This document shows, in pieces, positions 16,736 to 25,900 of a stretch of DNA of 64,000 bases. The stretch covers positions 30,762-94,761 of the forward strand of contig JBKBLG010000013.1 in the NCBI GenBank assembly GCA_046296295.1, read 5' to 3'. Under the pieces are notes generated by a model that saw nothing but the letters and a program-made list of their open reading frames with translations, did no database searches and was not told the DNA's origin. The position numbers and the translations under genes are program-made. Numbering within the stretch: position 1 is the stretch's first letter; each line of letters opens with the position of its first letter. The stretch comes from UBA10646 sp046296295. GTDB lineage: Bacteria > Bacteroidota > Bacteroidia > Chitinophagales > Chitinophagaceae.

Positions 16736-18772
16736 ATGATAAATACAGATCCAAATCATGTTCATACTTACGATGCAAAAGGAAATATAACCTGTTGTAC
16801 TTTAGAAGATAGAGTTTACAGTAAAGCCGGTGCAGATAATTTGTTGCACGAGGTAGAAAAAGATGAGGGTAAACCTCTTCAGAAAAATGAAATAGCTCAA
16901 AAGAATATACTCAAACAATACCTTCCGGCTACCATCAGTTTGGTAATGTTGCTTTTTGGTATTGCCACAGATAATTTTTTCAAGCCTGCTTTTTTTACCG
17001 GTTATATCCGCATTGTATGGTATGCAATAGCTTACCTGCCAGTGGGTTTACCTGTCATTAAAGAAGGTTGGGAAGCCATTCTTAAAAAGGAGTTCTTTAC
17101 AGAGTTCACATTAATGGTTTTAGCAACTTTAGGAGCTTTTGCTATTGGGCAATATCCTGAAGGTGTTGCGGTAATGTTATTCTATGCCATTGGTGAGTTG
17201 TTTCAAAGTGCAGCAGTCAGTAAAGCAAAGAATAACATTAAAGCCTTATTGGATGTACGTCCATCTTCTGCCAGTGTTTTAAGAAATAACAGGTATGTGG
17301 AAGTAAAACCCGAAGAAGTTCAATTAAACGAAATTGTTCAAATAAAAGCTGGTGAAAAAGTGCCTTTGGATGGCGAAATGCTGAGTGATGGCAGCAGCTT
17401 TAATACCGCAGCCCTTACAGGCGAAAGCAAACCAAAATCAATTTACAAAGGAGAGCAGGTACTGGCAGGTATGCTCAACCTTGACAAGGTAATAGAACTG
17501 AAGGTAACCAAAAAATTTGCCGACAGTTCGCTTGCACGTATTTTGGACATGGTACAAAATGCTACAGCACGTAAAGCAAAAACAGAATTGCTGATAAGGA
17601 AGTTTGCAAAAATCTATACACCCATTGTATTCTTTTTAGCTGTGGCGTTGGTTATAATTCCCTACTTCGTTGTAAGCGACTATGTGTTTACACAATGGCT
17701 GTACAGGGCATTAATTTTCTTAGTTATCAGTTGCCCTTGTGCATTGGTTATTTCCATACCGTTAGGCTATTTTGGCGGCATTGGTGCAGCCAGTAAAAAC
17801 GGTATTCTTTTCAAAGGTTCAAATTACCTGGAGCTTATGACCAAAATAAATACCGTAGTGATGGATAAGACAGGAACATTAACGGCAGGCGTTTTTAAAG
17901 TACAGGAAATTGTAACCAATGGGATGGACAAAAAAGAGTTCATCAAAATGCTGGCAGCTTTAGAAAGCAAATCCACACACCCCATTGCCAAAGCCATTGC
18001 CGCATATGAAAAGAACGAAACACTAATTTATAAAGCAGATGATATAGAGGAAATTTCAGGGTATGGGTTAAAGGGTAAAGTAAACGGTAAGGAAGTATTA
18101 GCAGGTAATACCAAATTGTTAAAGAAATTCAATATTGCTTATGATACAGCCATTGATGAAATTGTAGAAAGCATTGTTCTGGTAGCTATCAATAATCAAT
18201 ATGCAGGATATGTGCTGATAGCCGATGAAGTGAAAGAAGATGCACAGGAAGCCATTAAGCAAATGCACCAAAACGGCATTACACAAATTATAATGCTGAG
18301 TGGCGATAAAAATTCAATCACTCAAAAAATAGCAAAGCAAATCGGTATTGATACCGCCTTTGGCGATTTATTGCCGGAAAACAAAGTGCAAAAAGTGGAA
18401 GAATTGAAACAAGACAAAACTAAAACGATTGCTTTTGTAGGCGATGGTATCAATGATGCACCCGTTTTGGCACTTAGCGATGTTGGTATTGCAATGGGGG
18501 CAATGGGTAGCGATGCCGCTATCGAAACTGCCAATGTAGTGATACAAACCGACCATCCTTCAAAAATTGCCACTGCCATCAAAATTGGCAAAGCCACCCG
18601 GAGTATTGTTTTTCAGAATATCATTTTGGCATTTGCTGTAAAAATTACTGTACTGGCTTTAGGGGCAGGTGGTTTAGCCACCATGTGGGAAGCCGTGTTT
18701 GCCGATGTGGGTGTAGCTTTGCTGGCTATTGTAAATGCGGTACGCATACAACGGATGAAATTTGTTTTATAA
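16736..18772 (+). CDS. Heavy-metal P1B-type ATPase, Zn/Cd/Pb class
   Basis: A 678-residue cation exporter. It lacks an N-terminal HMA domain; instead the first 35 residues hold His and Cys (NHVHTYDAKGNITCCTLED) that could bind metal. Core motifs are TGES, the metal-site Cys333-Pro-Cys335 (SCPCALVIS), phosphorylated Asp377 in DKTGTLT, STHPIAKA (the HP motif), MLSGD and GDGINDAPVL. In the last helix FADVGVALLAIVNAVR keeps the Asp typical of Zn/Cd/Pb (P1B-2) pumps. It would move metal from cytosol to periplasm for CzcA to expel, and it follows czcB by 23 nt. Confidence 0.93.
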   Translation: MINTDPNHVHTYDAKGNITCCTLEDRVYSKAGADNLLHEVEKDEGKPLQKNEIAQKNILKQYLPATISLVMLLFGIATDNFFKPAFFTGYIRIVWYAIAYLPVGLPVIKEGWEAILKKEFFTEFTLMVLATLGAFAIGQYPEGVAVMLFYAIGELFQSAAVSKAKNNIKALLDVRPSSASVLRNNRYVEVKPEEVQLNEIVQIKAGEKVPLDGEMLSDGSSFNTAALTGESKPKSIYKGEQVLAGMLNLDKVIELKVTKKFADSSLARILDMVQNATARKAKTELLIRKFAKIYTPIVFFLAVALVIIPYFVVSDYVFTQWLYRALIFLVISCPCALVISIPLGYFGGIGAASKNGILFKGSNYLELMTKINTVVMDKTGTLTAGVFKVQEIVTNGMDKKEFIKMLAALESKSTHPIAKAIAAYEKNETLIYKADDIEEISGYGLKGKVNGKEVLAGNTKLLKKFNIAYDTAIDEIVESIVLVAINNQYAGYVLIADEVKEDAQEAIKQMHQNGITQIIMLSGDKNSITQKIAKQIGIDTAFGDLLPENKVQKVEELKQDKTKTIAFVGDGINDAPVLALSDVGIAMGAMGSDAAIETANVVIQTDHPSKIATAIKIGKATRSIVFQNIILAFAVKITVLALGAGGLATMWEAVFADVGVALLAIVNAVRIQRMKFVL

Positions 18773-18888
18773 CCGGGTGTCATACCCACTTTAGGCATTA
18801 TCTTTTTAAAGTCAAATCACAGTGCTGCCTTTCCCTTCAGGGCTTCATTTCTTAGGTTAACAGGGTTCTTTAAATGCTTGCAAGCATG

Positions 18889-18923
18889 GCAAGCCTGCCC
18901 GTCCGTTCAGGCGGGGTTTGCAG
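18889..18923. repeat. 35-bp direct repeat, right border of metal module
   Basis: Second copy of the repeat at 10434-10468 (one mismatch, C for T in the GG(T/C)GGGG segment). It lies 116 nt after the ATPase stop, in the gap before the restriction module. Confidence 0.75.
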
Positions 18924-18985
18924 CCCTGCCCACCCTATGAGGTTGGTTTGCTATTCTTTTTAGTATTTACTTTCACTTGTTTGCT

Positions 18986-18993
18986 TATATTTG
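18986..18993 (+). promoter_or_regulatory. Candidate -7 box for the restriction operon
   Basis: TATATTTG fits the TAnnTTTG consensus and lies 29 nt upstream of the XRE gene start. A good -33 TTTG at the right spacing is not evident. The rest of the 250-nt gap 18773-19022 holds the 35-bp repeat and no gene. Confidence 0.4.
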
Positions 18994-19022
18994 CCAATAT
19001 CTGTCAAGACAATAAGTTTACA

Positions 19023-19319
19023 ATGGCAACACAATTTGGTGAGCGAATAAGGGAGCTTAGAACAAAGCAAAAATTGCTTTTGCGGCATGTTGCTTCTAAG
19101 TTAGATGTTGACACATCCATTATCAGCAAAATTGAACGTGGCGAAAGACCTATCAAGAAAGAGCAGATTGCTGTTTTAGCTGAAATACTTAAAGCAGACA
19201 AGGAGGAGCTTCTTACCCTTTGGCTGGCCGACCAGTTATATAATGTCATTGAAGGCGAACCTATGGCAGACGAAGCCCTAAAGTCAGTTTCAAAAAAAAT
19301 AAAGAAATCAAAGTTGTGA
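19023..19319 (+). CDS. XRE-family regulator of the restriction locus
   Basis: A 98-residue protein, nearly all one HTH_3 domain: FGERIRELRTKQKLLLRHVASKLDVDTSIISKIERGERPIKKEQIAVLAEIL. The tail is Lys-rich. Size and position just upstream of hsdM suggest a controller that times methylase and nuclease expression (inference). Start 19023 (MATQFGERI) is chosen because the longer frame from 18918 runs back through the promoter region and into the 35-bp repeat. Confidence 0.85.
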   Translation: MATQFGERIRELRTKQKLLLRHVASKLDVDTSIISKIERGERPIKKEQIAVLAEILKADKEELLTLWLADQLYNVIEGEPMADEALKSVSKKIKKSKL

Positions 19320-19377
19320 GTTACAATTAATAGATGATGATAAGTGTTAAACCACAAGACTTAATAAAAGATAAAAA

Positions 19378-20925
19378 ATGACAAGCATAGCTCAACGACA
19401 AGAATTACAAGCCAAAATATGGAGAATTGCCAACGAAGTTCGTGGCTCGGTAGATGGATGGGATTTTAAACAGTTTGTCTTAGGTACGCTGTTCTATCGC
19501 TTTATTAGTGAAAACTTTGCACATTATATGCAAGGTGGAGATGAAAACATCGAATATGCAAGCCTTTCAGATGATGTGATTACCCCAGAAATAAAAGATG
19601 ATGCGATTAAAACCAAAGGGTACTTCATTTACCCAAGCCAGCTTTTTGTAAATATTGCTAAAACAGCTAACACCAACCCTAACCTGAATACAGACTTAAA
19701 AGCGATTTTTGACGCTATTGAAAGTTCTGCCAATGGTTATCCCTCAGAATCCGATATCAAAGGTTTGTTTGCCGACTTTGACACCACAAGCACTCGATTA
19801 GGTAACACCGTTGAAGCCAAAAACAATACTTTGGCTAAAGTATTGAAAGGAATTGAAGAACTTGATTTTGGAAATTTTGAAGACAATCAAATTGACTTGT
19901 TTGGCGATGCGTATGAATTTTTAATTTCAAATTATGCAGCCAATGCAGGTAAATCGGGCGGTGAGTTTTTCACGCCGCAAAACGTGTCCAAACTTATTGC
20001 GCAATTGGCGATGCACAAGCAAACTTCGGTAAACAAGATTTACGACCCTGCTTGTGGCTCGGGTTCTTTGTTGTTGCAAGCCAAAAAGCATTTCGACAAT
20101 CACATTATCGAAGAAGGTTTTTACGGTCAGGAAGTAAACCACACCACGTACAACCTGGCGCGTATGAATATGTTTTTGCACAACATCAACTACGACAAGT
20201 TCAATATTGCACTGGGCAATACCCTTCTTGATCCGCATTTTGGTGATGAAAAACCTTTTGATGCCATTGTTTCCAATCCTCCTTATTCTATCAAATGGAT
20301 TGGTGATGATGACCCAACGTTGATTAATGATGACCGATTTGCGCCTGCCGGAGTATTAGCACCCAAATCAAAAGCAGATTTTGCTTTTGTGCTTCACGCA
20401 TTAAGTTATCTGTCCAGTAAAGGGAGGGCAGCTATTGTTTGCTTCCCCGGCATCTTTTACCGTGGCGGTGCAGAGCAAAAAATCAGAAAATATTTGGTAG
20501 ATAACAACTTTGTTGAAACCGTTATCTCCCTTGCTCCCAACTTATTCTATGGCACTTCTATAGCGGTAAATATTTTGGTATTATCCAAACACAAAACCGA
20601 CACAAAGACACAATTTATCGATGCTACGGGTGAAGATTTCTTTAAGAAAGCCACCAACAACAATGTGCTTACAGACGAGCATATAGCTAAGATAATGGAC
20701 ATCTTCGATAAAAAACAAGATGTAGCCCATGTAGCGGTTTCTATAGACAACAGCAAAATTGCCGAAAACGATTACAACCTATCCGTAAGTAGTTATGTGG
20801 TAGCCAAAGACACTAGGGAAAAAGTAGATATTGAGGAATTGAATAATGAAATAGCCAAAACAGTGGCTAAAATAAATGCACTGCGTGCCGATATTGATAA
20901 CATTATTAAAGAGATTGAAGCATGA
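19378..20925 (+). CDS. hsdM: Type I restriction-modification methyltransferase subunit
   Basis: A 515-residue N6-adenine methyltransferase subunit. The N-terminal helical domain (HsdM_N) runs to about residue 150 and opens QAKIWRIANEVRGSVDGWDFKQFVLGTLFYRFISENF. The SAM-binding motif DPACGSGSLLLQAKK begins at residue 223 and the catalytic NPPY is near 299-302 (VSNPPYSIKW). The GGEFFTPQNVSKLI element precedes motif I as usual. The C-terminal helix pairs with HsdS. The stop overlaps the hsdS start by 4 nt (ATGA), so the subunits are co-translated. Confidence 0.96.
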   Translation: MTSIAQRQELQAKIWRIANEVRGSVDGWDFKQFVLGTLFYRFISENFAHYMQGGDENIEYASLSDDVITPEIKDDAIKTKGYFIYPSQLFVNIAKTANTNPNLNTDLKAIFDAIESSANGYPSESDIKGLFADFDTTSTRLGNTVEAKNNTLAKVLKGIEELDFGNFEDNQIDLFGDAYEFLISNYAANAGKSGGEFFTPQNVSKLIAQLAMHKQTSVNKIYDPACGSGSLLLQAKKHFDNHIIEEGFYGQEVNHTTYNLARMNMFLHNINYDKFNIALGNTLLDPHFGDEKPFDAIVSNPPYSIKWIGDDDPTLINDDRFAPAGVLAPKSKADFAFVLHALSYLSSKGRAAIVCFPGIFYRGGAEQKIRKYLVDNNFVETVISLAPNLFYGTSIAVNILVLSKHKTDTKTQFIDATGEDFFKKATNNNVLTDEHIAKIMDIFDKKQDVAHVAVSIDNSKIAENDYNLSVSSYVVAKDTREKVDIEELNNEIAKTVAKINALRADIDNIIKEIEA

Positions 20926-22139
20926 GTTATTTAGATAAATTATTAGAGGGTGTTGAGGTGGAATGGAAGCCTTTGGGAGAAGTCGCTGAATTATATGGCG
21001 GTTTGAAAGGAAAAAGCAAAGCAGATTTTGAAAAAGGTAATTCAAAATATATTTCGTATAAAAACATTTTCAATAATATTGAAGTAGATTTTGAAAATCT
21101 AGAATATGTAAATGTTTCTTCAAATGAAAATCAATATGAAGTAAAATATGGTGATGTGTTATTTACAGGTTCGTCTGAAATTGCAGAAGAATCAGGAATG
21201 TCATCTTCAGTAACAACTAATTCAAATGAAAAAGTTTATTTGAACAGTTTTTCCTTTGGAGTTAGGTTTAATGAAGGAATTGTTTTAAAACCTGAGTTTA
21301 CAAAGTATTTATTTAGAAGCAACTTTATGCGTAATGAAATTGCAAAAACTGCAAGTGGTGTTACAAGATATAATGTATCAAAAGAAAGATTTAAAAAACT
21401 CCAAATCCCCATCCCGCCGCTCTCTGTTCAAAAAGAAATTGTTCGCATCTTGGATAGTTTCACAGAGCTTACAGCAGAGCTTACAGCAGAGCTTACAGCA
21501 GAGCTTACAGCTCGTAAAAAACAGTATGATTATTATCGGAAGAAGTTGTTTTGCTTTGATGAAAAGGAAGTGGAATGGAAAACGTTGGGAGAGGTTGGAG
21601 AAGTTCGTATGTGTAAACGTATTCTCAAAGAGCAGACATCAGATGTTGGTGAAATTCCTTTTTACAAAATTGGTACTTTTGGTAAGGAAGCTAACGCTTA
21701 TATTTCAAAAAAACTATTTGAGCAATACAAAGCAAAATATAGTTACCCAAAAGTTGGCGAAGTGCTAATATCTGCAAGTGGAACGATTGGTAGAGCAGTA
21801 ATATTTGATGGTAGGGATGCATATTTTCAAGACAGTAATATTGTTTGGATTGAAAATAATGAAAGAATAGTTTTAAATAAATACTTATTTTATTTTTATC
21901 AAATTGCGAAATGGGAAATTGCAGAAGGTGGAACAATTCAAAGGCTTTATAATGATAATTTGAAGAAAACAAAAATCCCAATTCCTTCCCTCGAAGAACA
22001 AGAACGCATTGTTTCCATCCTTGATAAATTCGATACATTGACCACGTCCATCAGTGAAGGTTTGCCGAGGGAGATTGAATTGAGGCAAAAGCAGTATGAG
22101 TATTATCGGGATGTGTTGTTGACGTTTCCAAAAAATTAA
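20922..22139 (+). CDS. hsdS: Type I restriction-modification specificity subunit
   Basis: A 405-residue DNA-recognition subunit with two target-recognition domains, each starting VEWKPLGEV/VEWKTLGEV and ending in a conserved helix (IPIPPLSVQKEIVRILDSF and IPIPSLEEQERIVSILDKF). The first central helix carries a short tandem peptide repeat (FTEL followed by three TAEL units, about residues 180-196), as in EcoR124I, where repeat number sets the spacer length of the bipartite target. The DNA target cannot be read from sequence. Confidence 0.95.
   Translation: MSYLDKLLEGVEVEWKPLGEVAELYGGLKGKSKADFEKGNSKYISYKNIFNNIEVDFENLEYVNVSSNENQYEVKYGDVLFTGSSEIAEESGMSSSVTTNSNEKVYLNSFSFGVRFNEGIVLKPEFTKYLFRSNFMRNEIAKTASGVTRYNVSKERFKKLQIPIPPLSVQKEIVRILDSFTELTAELTAELTAELTARKKQYDYYRKKLFCFDEKEVEWKTLGEVGEVRMCKRILKEQTSDVGEIPFYKIGTFGKEANAYISKKLFEQYKAKYSYPKVGEVLISASGTIGRAVIFDGRDAYFQDSNIVWIENNERIVLNKYLFYFYQIAKWEIAEGGTIQRLYNDNLKKTKIPIPSLEEQERIVSILDKFDTLTTSISEGLPREIELRQKQYEYYRDVLLTFPKN
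21465..21512 (+). repeat. 12-bp tandem repeat in hsdS (TAEL codons)
   Basis: Unit GAGCTTACAGCA repeats from 21465, giving three perfect copies and a fourth with one changed end base. A multiple of three keeps the frame, so gain or loss of units alters protein spacing without a frameshift. Confidence 0.9.
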
Positions 22140-22147
22140 TTGCCGTT

Positions 22148-22930
22148 ATGTCCTATAACCCCAATATCCATCATCGTAAATCCATCCGATTAAAAGGATA
22201 TGATTACAGACAGGCAGGATGGTATTTCATAACCATCTGTGTACAAAATCGTGAATGTTTATTGGGTATAATCCGTCGAGGCGAACCTACGTGTTCGCCC
22301 AATACCACATCGCCGCCCAATACCACATTCCCGTCCGAAATGATATTGAATGATGCCGGAAAAATGGTTCAAAAATGGTATTATGAATTGGAAAATAAAT
22401 TTGCGGATATCCGTTGCCATGAAATGATTATCATGCCCAACCATTTCCATTGCATCATCGAAAACGTCGGACACACCGTAGGGGCAGACCTACGTGTCTG
22501 CCCCGATACCAATATCGCCGATACCAATATTTTGGGCAAACAGGAAACAAATATTTTGGGCGAACACGAAACCAATATTTTGGGCGAACACGGAAACAAT
22601 ATTTTGGGCGAACACGAAACCAATATTTTGGGCGAACACGAAACAAATATTTTGGGCGAACACGAAACAAATATTTTGGGCGAACACGAAAATTATATAT
22701 TGGGCGAACACATAGGTTCGCCCCTACATCGGGTGGTACAATGGTTTAAAACAATGACCACCAACGAATATATTCGTGGGGTCAAAACGTTGGGTTGGAA
22801 ACCGTTTGATGGAAAATTGTGGCAACGCAATTATTGGGAACACATCATCCGAAATGAAAATGAATATAATCGCATTGCAGAATACATTATAAACAATCCC
22901 CAGAATTGGGATAATGACACCTTAAAATAA
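22148..22930 (+). CDS. REP-associated tyrosine transposase (RAYT, Y1_Tnp)
   Basis: A 260-residue Y1 transposase of the IS200-like RAYT type. The N-terminus has RKSIRLKGYDYRQAGWYFITICVQNR, and the metal-binding HUH is His99-Phe-His101 in MPNHFHCII. The C-terminal helix with the nucleophile Tyr is in NEYNRIAEYIINNPQNW. Typical RAYTs are about 170-220 residues; this one is enlarged by in-frame insertions. Residues about 44-60 and 112-120 are encoded by REP-like palindromes, and about 127-190 are the repeat TNILGEHE. It lies 8 nt after hsdS and 8 nt before hsdR, inside the restriction operon. Whether it is active is unknown. Confidence 0.88.
   Translation: MSYNPNIHHRKSIRLKGYDYRQAGWYFITICVQNRECLLGIIRRGEPTCSPNTTSPPNTTFPSEMILNDAGKMVQKWYYELENKFADIRCHEMIIMPNHFHCIIENVGHTVGADLRVCPDTNIADTNILGKQETNILGEHETNILGEHGNNILGEHETNILGEHETNILGEHETNILGEHENYILGEHIGSPLHRVVQWFKTMTTNEYIRGVKTLGWKPFDGKLWQRNYWEHIIRNENEYNRIAEYIINNPQNWDNDTLK
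22280..22299. repeat. REP-like palindrome 1 in RAYT gene
   Basis: Perfect 7-bp arms GGCGAAC and GTTCGCC enclose the loop CTACGT. It is part of the RAYT reading frame. Confidence 0.75.
22481..22504. repeat. REP-like palindrome 2 in RAYT gene
   Basis: Perfect 9-bp arms GGGGCAGAC and GTCTGCCCC enclose the loop CTACGT, preceded by GTA. The loop is identical to palindrome 1 while the stem differs by paired changes. Confidence 0.8.
22526..22717 (+). repeat. 24-bp tandem repeat in RAYT gene
   Basis: Seven near-identical 24-bp units plus one degenerate unit. Units start at 22526, 22550, 22574, 22598, 22622, 22646, 22670 and 22694. Each contains AATATTTTGGGCGAACACGA or a close variant and encodes NILGEHET-like octapeptides. 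GGGCGAACA within the unit matches one arm of the neighbouring REP-like palindrome. There are no spacers, so this is not a CRISPR. Confidence 0.92.
22702..22723. repeat. REP-like palindrome 3 in RAYT gene, inverted
   Basis: Perfect 8-bp arms GGGCGAAC and GTTCGCCC enclose ACATAG, followed by CCTAC. The loop and flank are the reverse complement type of palindromes 1 and 2, so copies 2 and 3 face each other around the tandem repeat. Confidence 0.75.
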
Positions 22931-22938
22931 ATACACAG

Positions 22939-25900
22939 ATGACATATAAATCAATCGCAGAAACCAACAATTTCATTGTGTTGGATAAATTCACCAAGTA
23001 TTCGGAGGTGAATGAAGCTCCTGCAGCTTATCAAACAGAGGCAGCACTTGAAAAGGAATTTATTCAAGACCTAATCCACCAAGGATATGAATATTTGAAA
23101 AATCTGAATTCACAAGAAGCAATGTTGGCGAATGTTAGATTGCAATTGCAATCGCTGAACAATGTGGTATTTTCAGACGGTGAATGGGCTCGTTTTGTGG
23201 AAGAATATCTGGACAAACCAAGCGATAACCTTGTTGAGAAAACAAGAAAAATCCACAACGACTATATCTACGATTTCGTATTTGATGATGGGCATATCCA
23301 AAACATTTACTTGGTAGATAAGAAGAATATTACAAGAAATAAAGTACAGGTCATTTCACAATTTGAACAAAAAGGCGCTCATGCCAATCGCTATGATGTA
23401 ACCATTTTAGTAAATGGTTTGCCATTGGTTCAGGTGGAATTAAAAAAGCGAGGCGTGGCTATTCGTGAAGCCTTTAACCAAGTTCACCGATACAGCAAAG
23501 AGAGTTTTAATAGCCAAAATTCATTATTCAAATACATTCAGCTTTTTGTCATTTCAAACGGTACTGATACCCGTTACTTTGCCAATACAACCAAACGTGA
23601 CAAAAACAGCTTTGACTTTACGATGAATTGGGCAAAGGCTGACAATACACTCATAGAAGACCTAAAAGATTTTACGGCTACATTTTTTGAAAAAAGAGTA
23701 TTGCTTAACGTGTTGCTCACCTATTCGGTTTTTGATACAAGCGATACACTTTTAATTATGCGACCGTATCAAATAGCTGCTACGGAAAGAATCTTATGGA
23801 AAATCAAAAGTTCTTACGAAGCTAAAAAATGGTCAATCAATGAAGGAGGCGGATATATATGGCACACAACAGGTTCAGGAAAAACGCTTACTAGCTTTAA
23901 AGCTGCAAGATTAGCAACGCAATTGGATTTTATTGATAAAGTATTCTTTGTAGTTGACCGTAAAGATTTGGACTATCAAACGATGAAGGAATATCAGCGA
24001 TTTTCTCCTGATAGTGTGAACGGTTCAGAAAGTACAGCGGGTTTAAAACGAAATATTGAAAAAGACGATAACAGGATTATTGTCACCACTATACAAAAGC
24101 TCAATAACCTCATCAAGAGTGAGAGCGATTTGGCAATTTATCAAAAGCAAGTTGTTTTCATTTTTGATGAGTGCCATCGTTCGCAGTTTGGAGAAGCGCA
24201 AAAGAACTTAAAAAAGAAATTCAAAAAGTATTATCAATTTGGTTTTACAGGAACACCTATTTTCCCGCAAAATGCTTTAGGGGCAGAAACTACCGCCAGT
24301 GTTTTTGGTCGTGAATTGCACTCGTATGTCATTACAGATGCGATTAGAGATGAAAAAGTACTAAAATTCAAAGTTGACTATAATGATGTTCGACCTAAGT
24401 TTAAAAGCATCGAAACCGAACAAGACGAGCAAAAACTGAATGCGGCAGAAAACAAAAAAGCATTGCTTCATCCGGAACGTATAAAAGAAATAGCTCAATA
24501 CATTTTACAAAATTATAGAATAAAAACGCACAGGACTCAGGGAAACAACAGAGGCTTCAATGCCATGTTTGCCGTAAGCAGTGTGGATGCAGCTAAATGC
24601 TATTACGAAGAATTAAACAAACTGCAAAAAGACAGTGACAAGCCTTTAAAAATTGCGACAATCTTTTCTTTTGCCGCAAACGAGGAACAGAGTGCAATAG
24701 GTGAAATTATAGACGAGAATTTTGAGCCTTCGGCAATGGATGTTACTGCCAAAGAGTTTCTGACCAAAGCAATCAATGACTATAACGCCATGTTCAAAAC
24801 CAGTTATAGTGTTGATAGCAATGAATTTCAGAATTATTACCGCGACCTTGCCAAACGTGTAAAAAACAAAGAGGTTGATTTAATCATTGTAGTCGGTATG
24901 TTCTTAACCGGGTTTGATGCGCCAACGCTCAACACTTTGTTTGTTGACAAGAATTTACGTTATCACGGTTTGATACAAGCCTTTTCTAGAACAAACCGAA
25001 TTTATGATGCCACAAAGACCTTTGGCAACATTGTAACTTTCCGTGATTTAGAACAAGCAACTATCGATGCTATTACACTTTTTGGCGACAAGAATACCAA
25101 GAATGTAGTTCTTGAAAAGAGTTACAAAGAATACCTGGAAGGCTTTACAGATATTATTACAGGCGAAGCAAGAAGAGGTTATATTGAAGTAGTAAAAGAA
25201 TTAAATGAGAAATTTCCTAACCCTGACGAAATCGTAAAAGAGAAAGACAAAAAGGAATTTGTAAAATTATTCGGGGAGTATTTGAGAATTGAAAACATAC
25301 TCCAAAACTACGATGAGTTTAACCATCTCAAAACACTACAAACGATTGACATCAACAATCCAGAAGCTGTCGAAGAATTTAAAAAGACTCATTTCATATC
25401 GGATGAGGACTTTGCAACTATGCAGCAAATTGAATTGCTCAAAGAACGGACAGTGCAGGATTATCGCTCTACTTACAATGATATTCGTGATTGGTTAAGA
25501 CGAGAGAAAAGCGGTAAAGAGCCGGAAAAATCTACCATCGACTGGGATGATGTTGTGTTTGAAGTTGACTTGCTGAAATCGCAGGAAATAAACCTTGATT
25601 ACATTCTTGAATTGATTTTTGAACATAACAAGAAAAACAAAAACAAAACTGACTTAATCGATGAAATTCGTAGGGTGATACGTGCAAGTGTAGGGAATAG
25701 AGCAAAAGAGAGTTTGGTTGTAGATTTCATCAACGAAACCGACCTTGACACGCTACAAGACAAAGCGAATGTTATAGATTCATTTTTTGTATTTGCGCAA
25801 AACAAGCAAAAAGAAGAAGCACAAGAATTAATTAGAGAAGAAAATCTAAATGAAGAAGCTGCCAAGCGTTATATAACCGCTTCTTTAAAGCGAGAATATG

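Noticed and set aside
18918..19022. N-terminal hydrophobic extension of the XRE regulator
   Set aside because: It translates the 35-bp repeat edge and the promoter region; the HTH domain starts directly after the ATG at 19023.
22526..22717. Regular repeats that could suggest a CRISPR array
   Set aside because: Units are directly adjacent with no spacers, stay in frame inside the transposase gene, and no cas genes are nearby.
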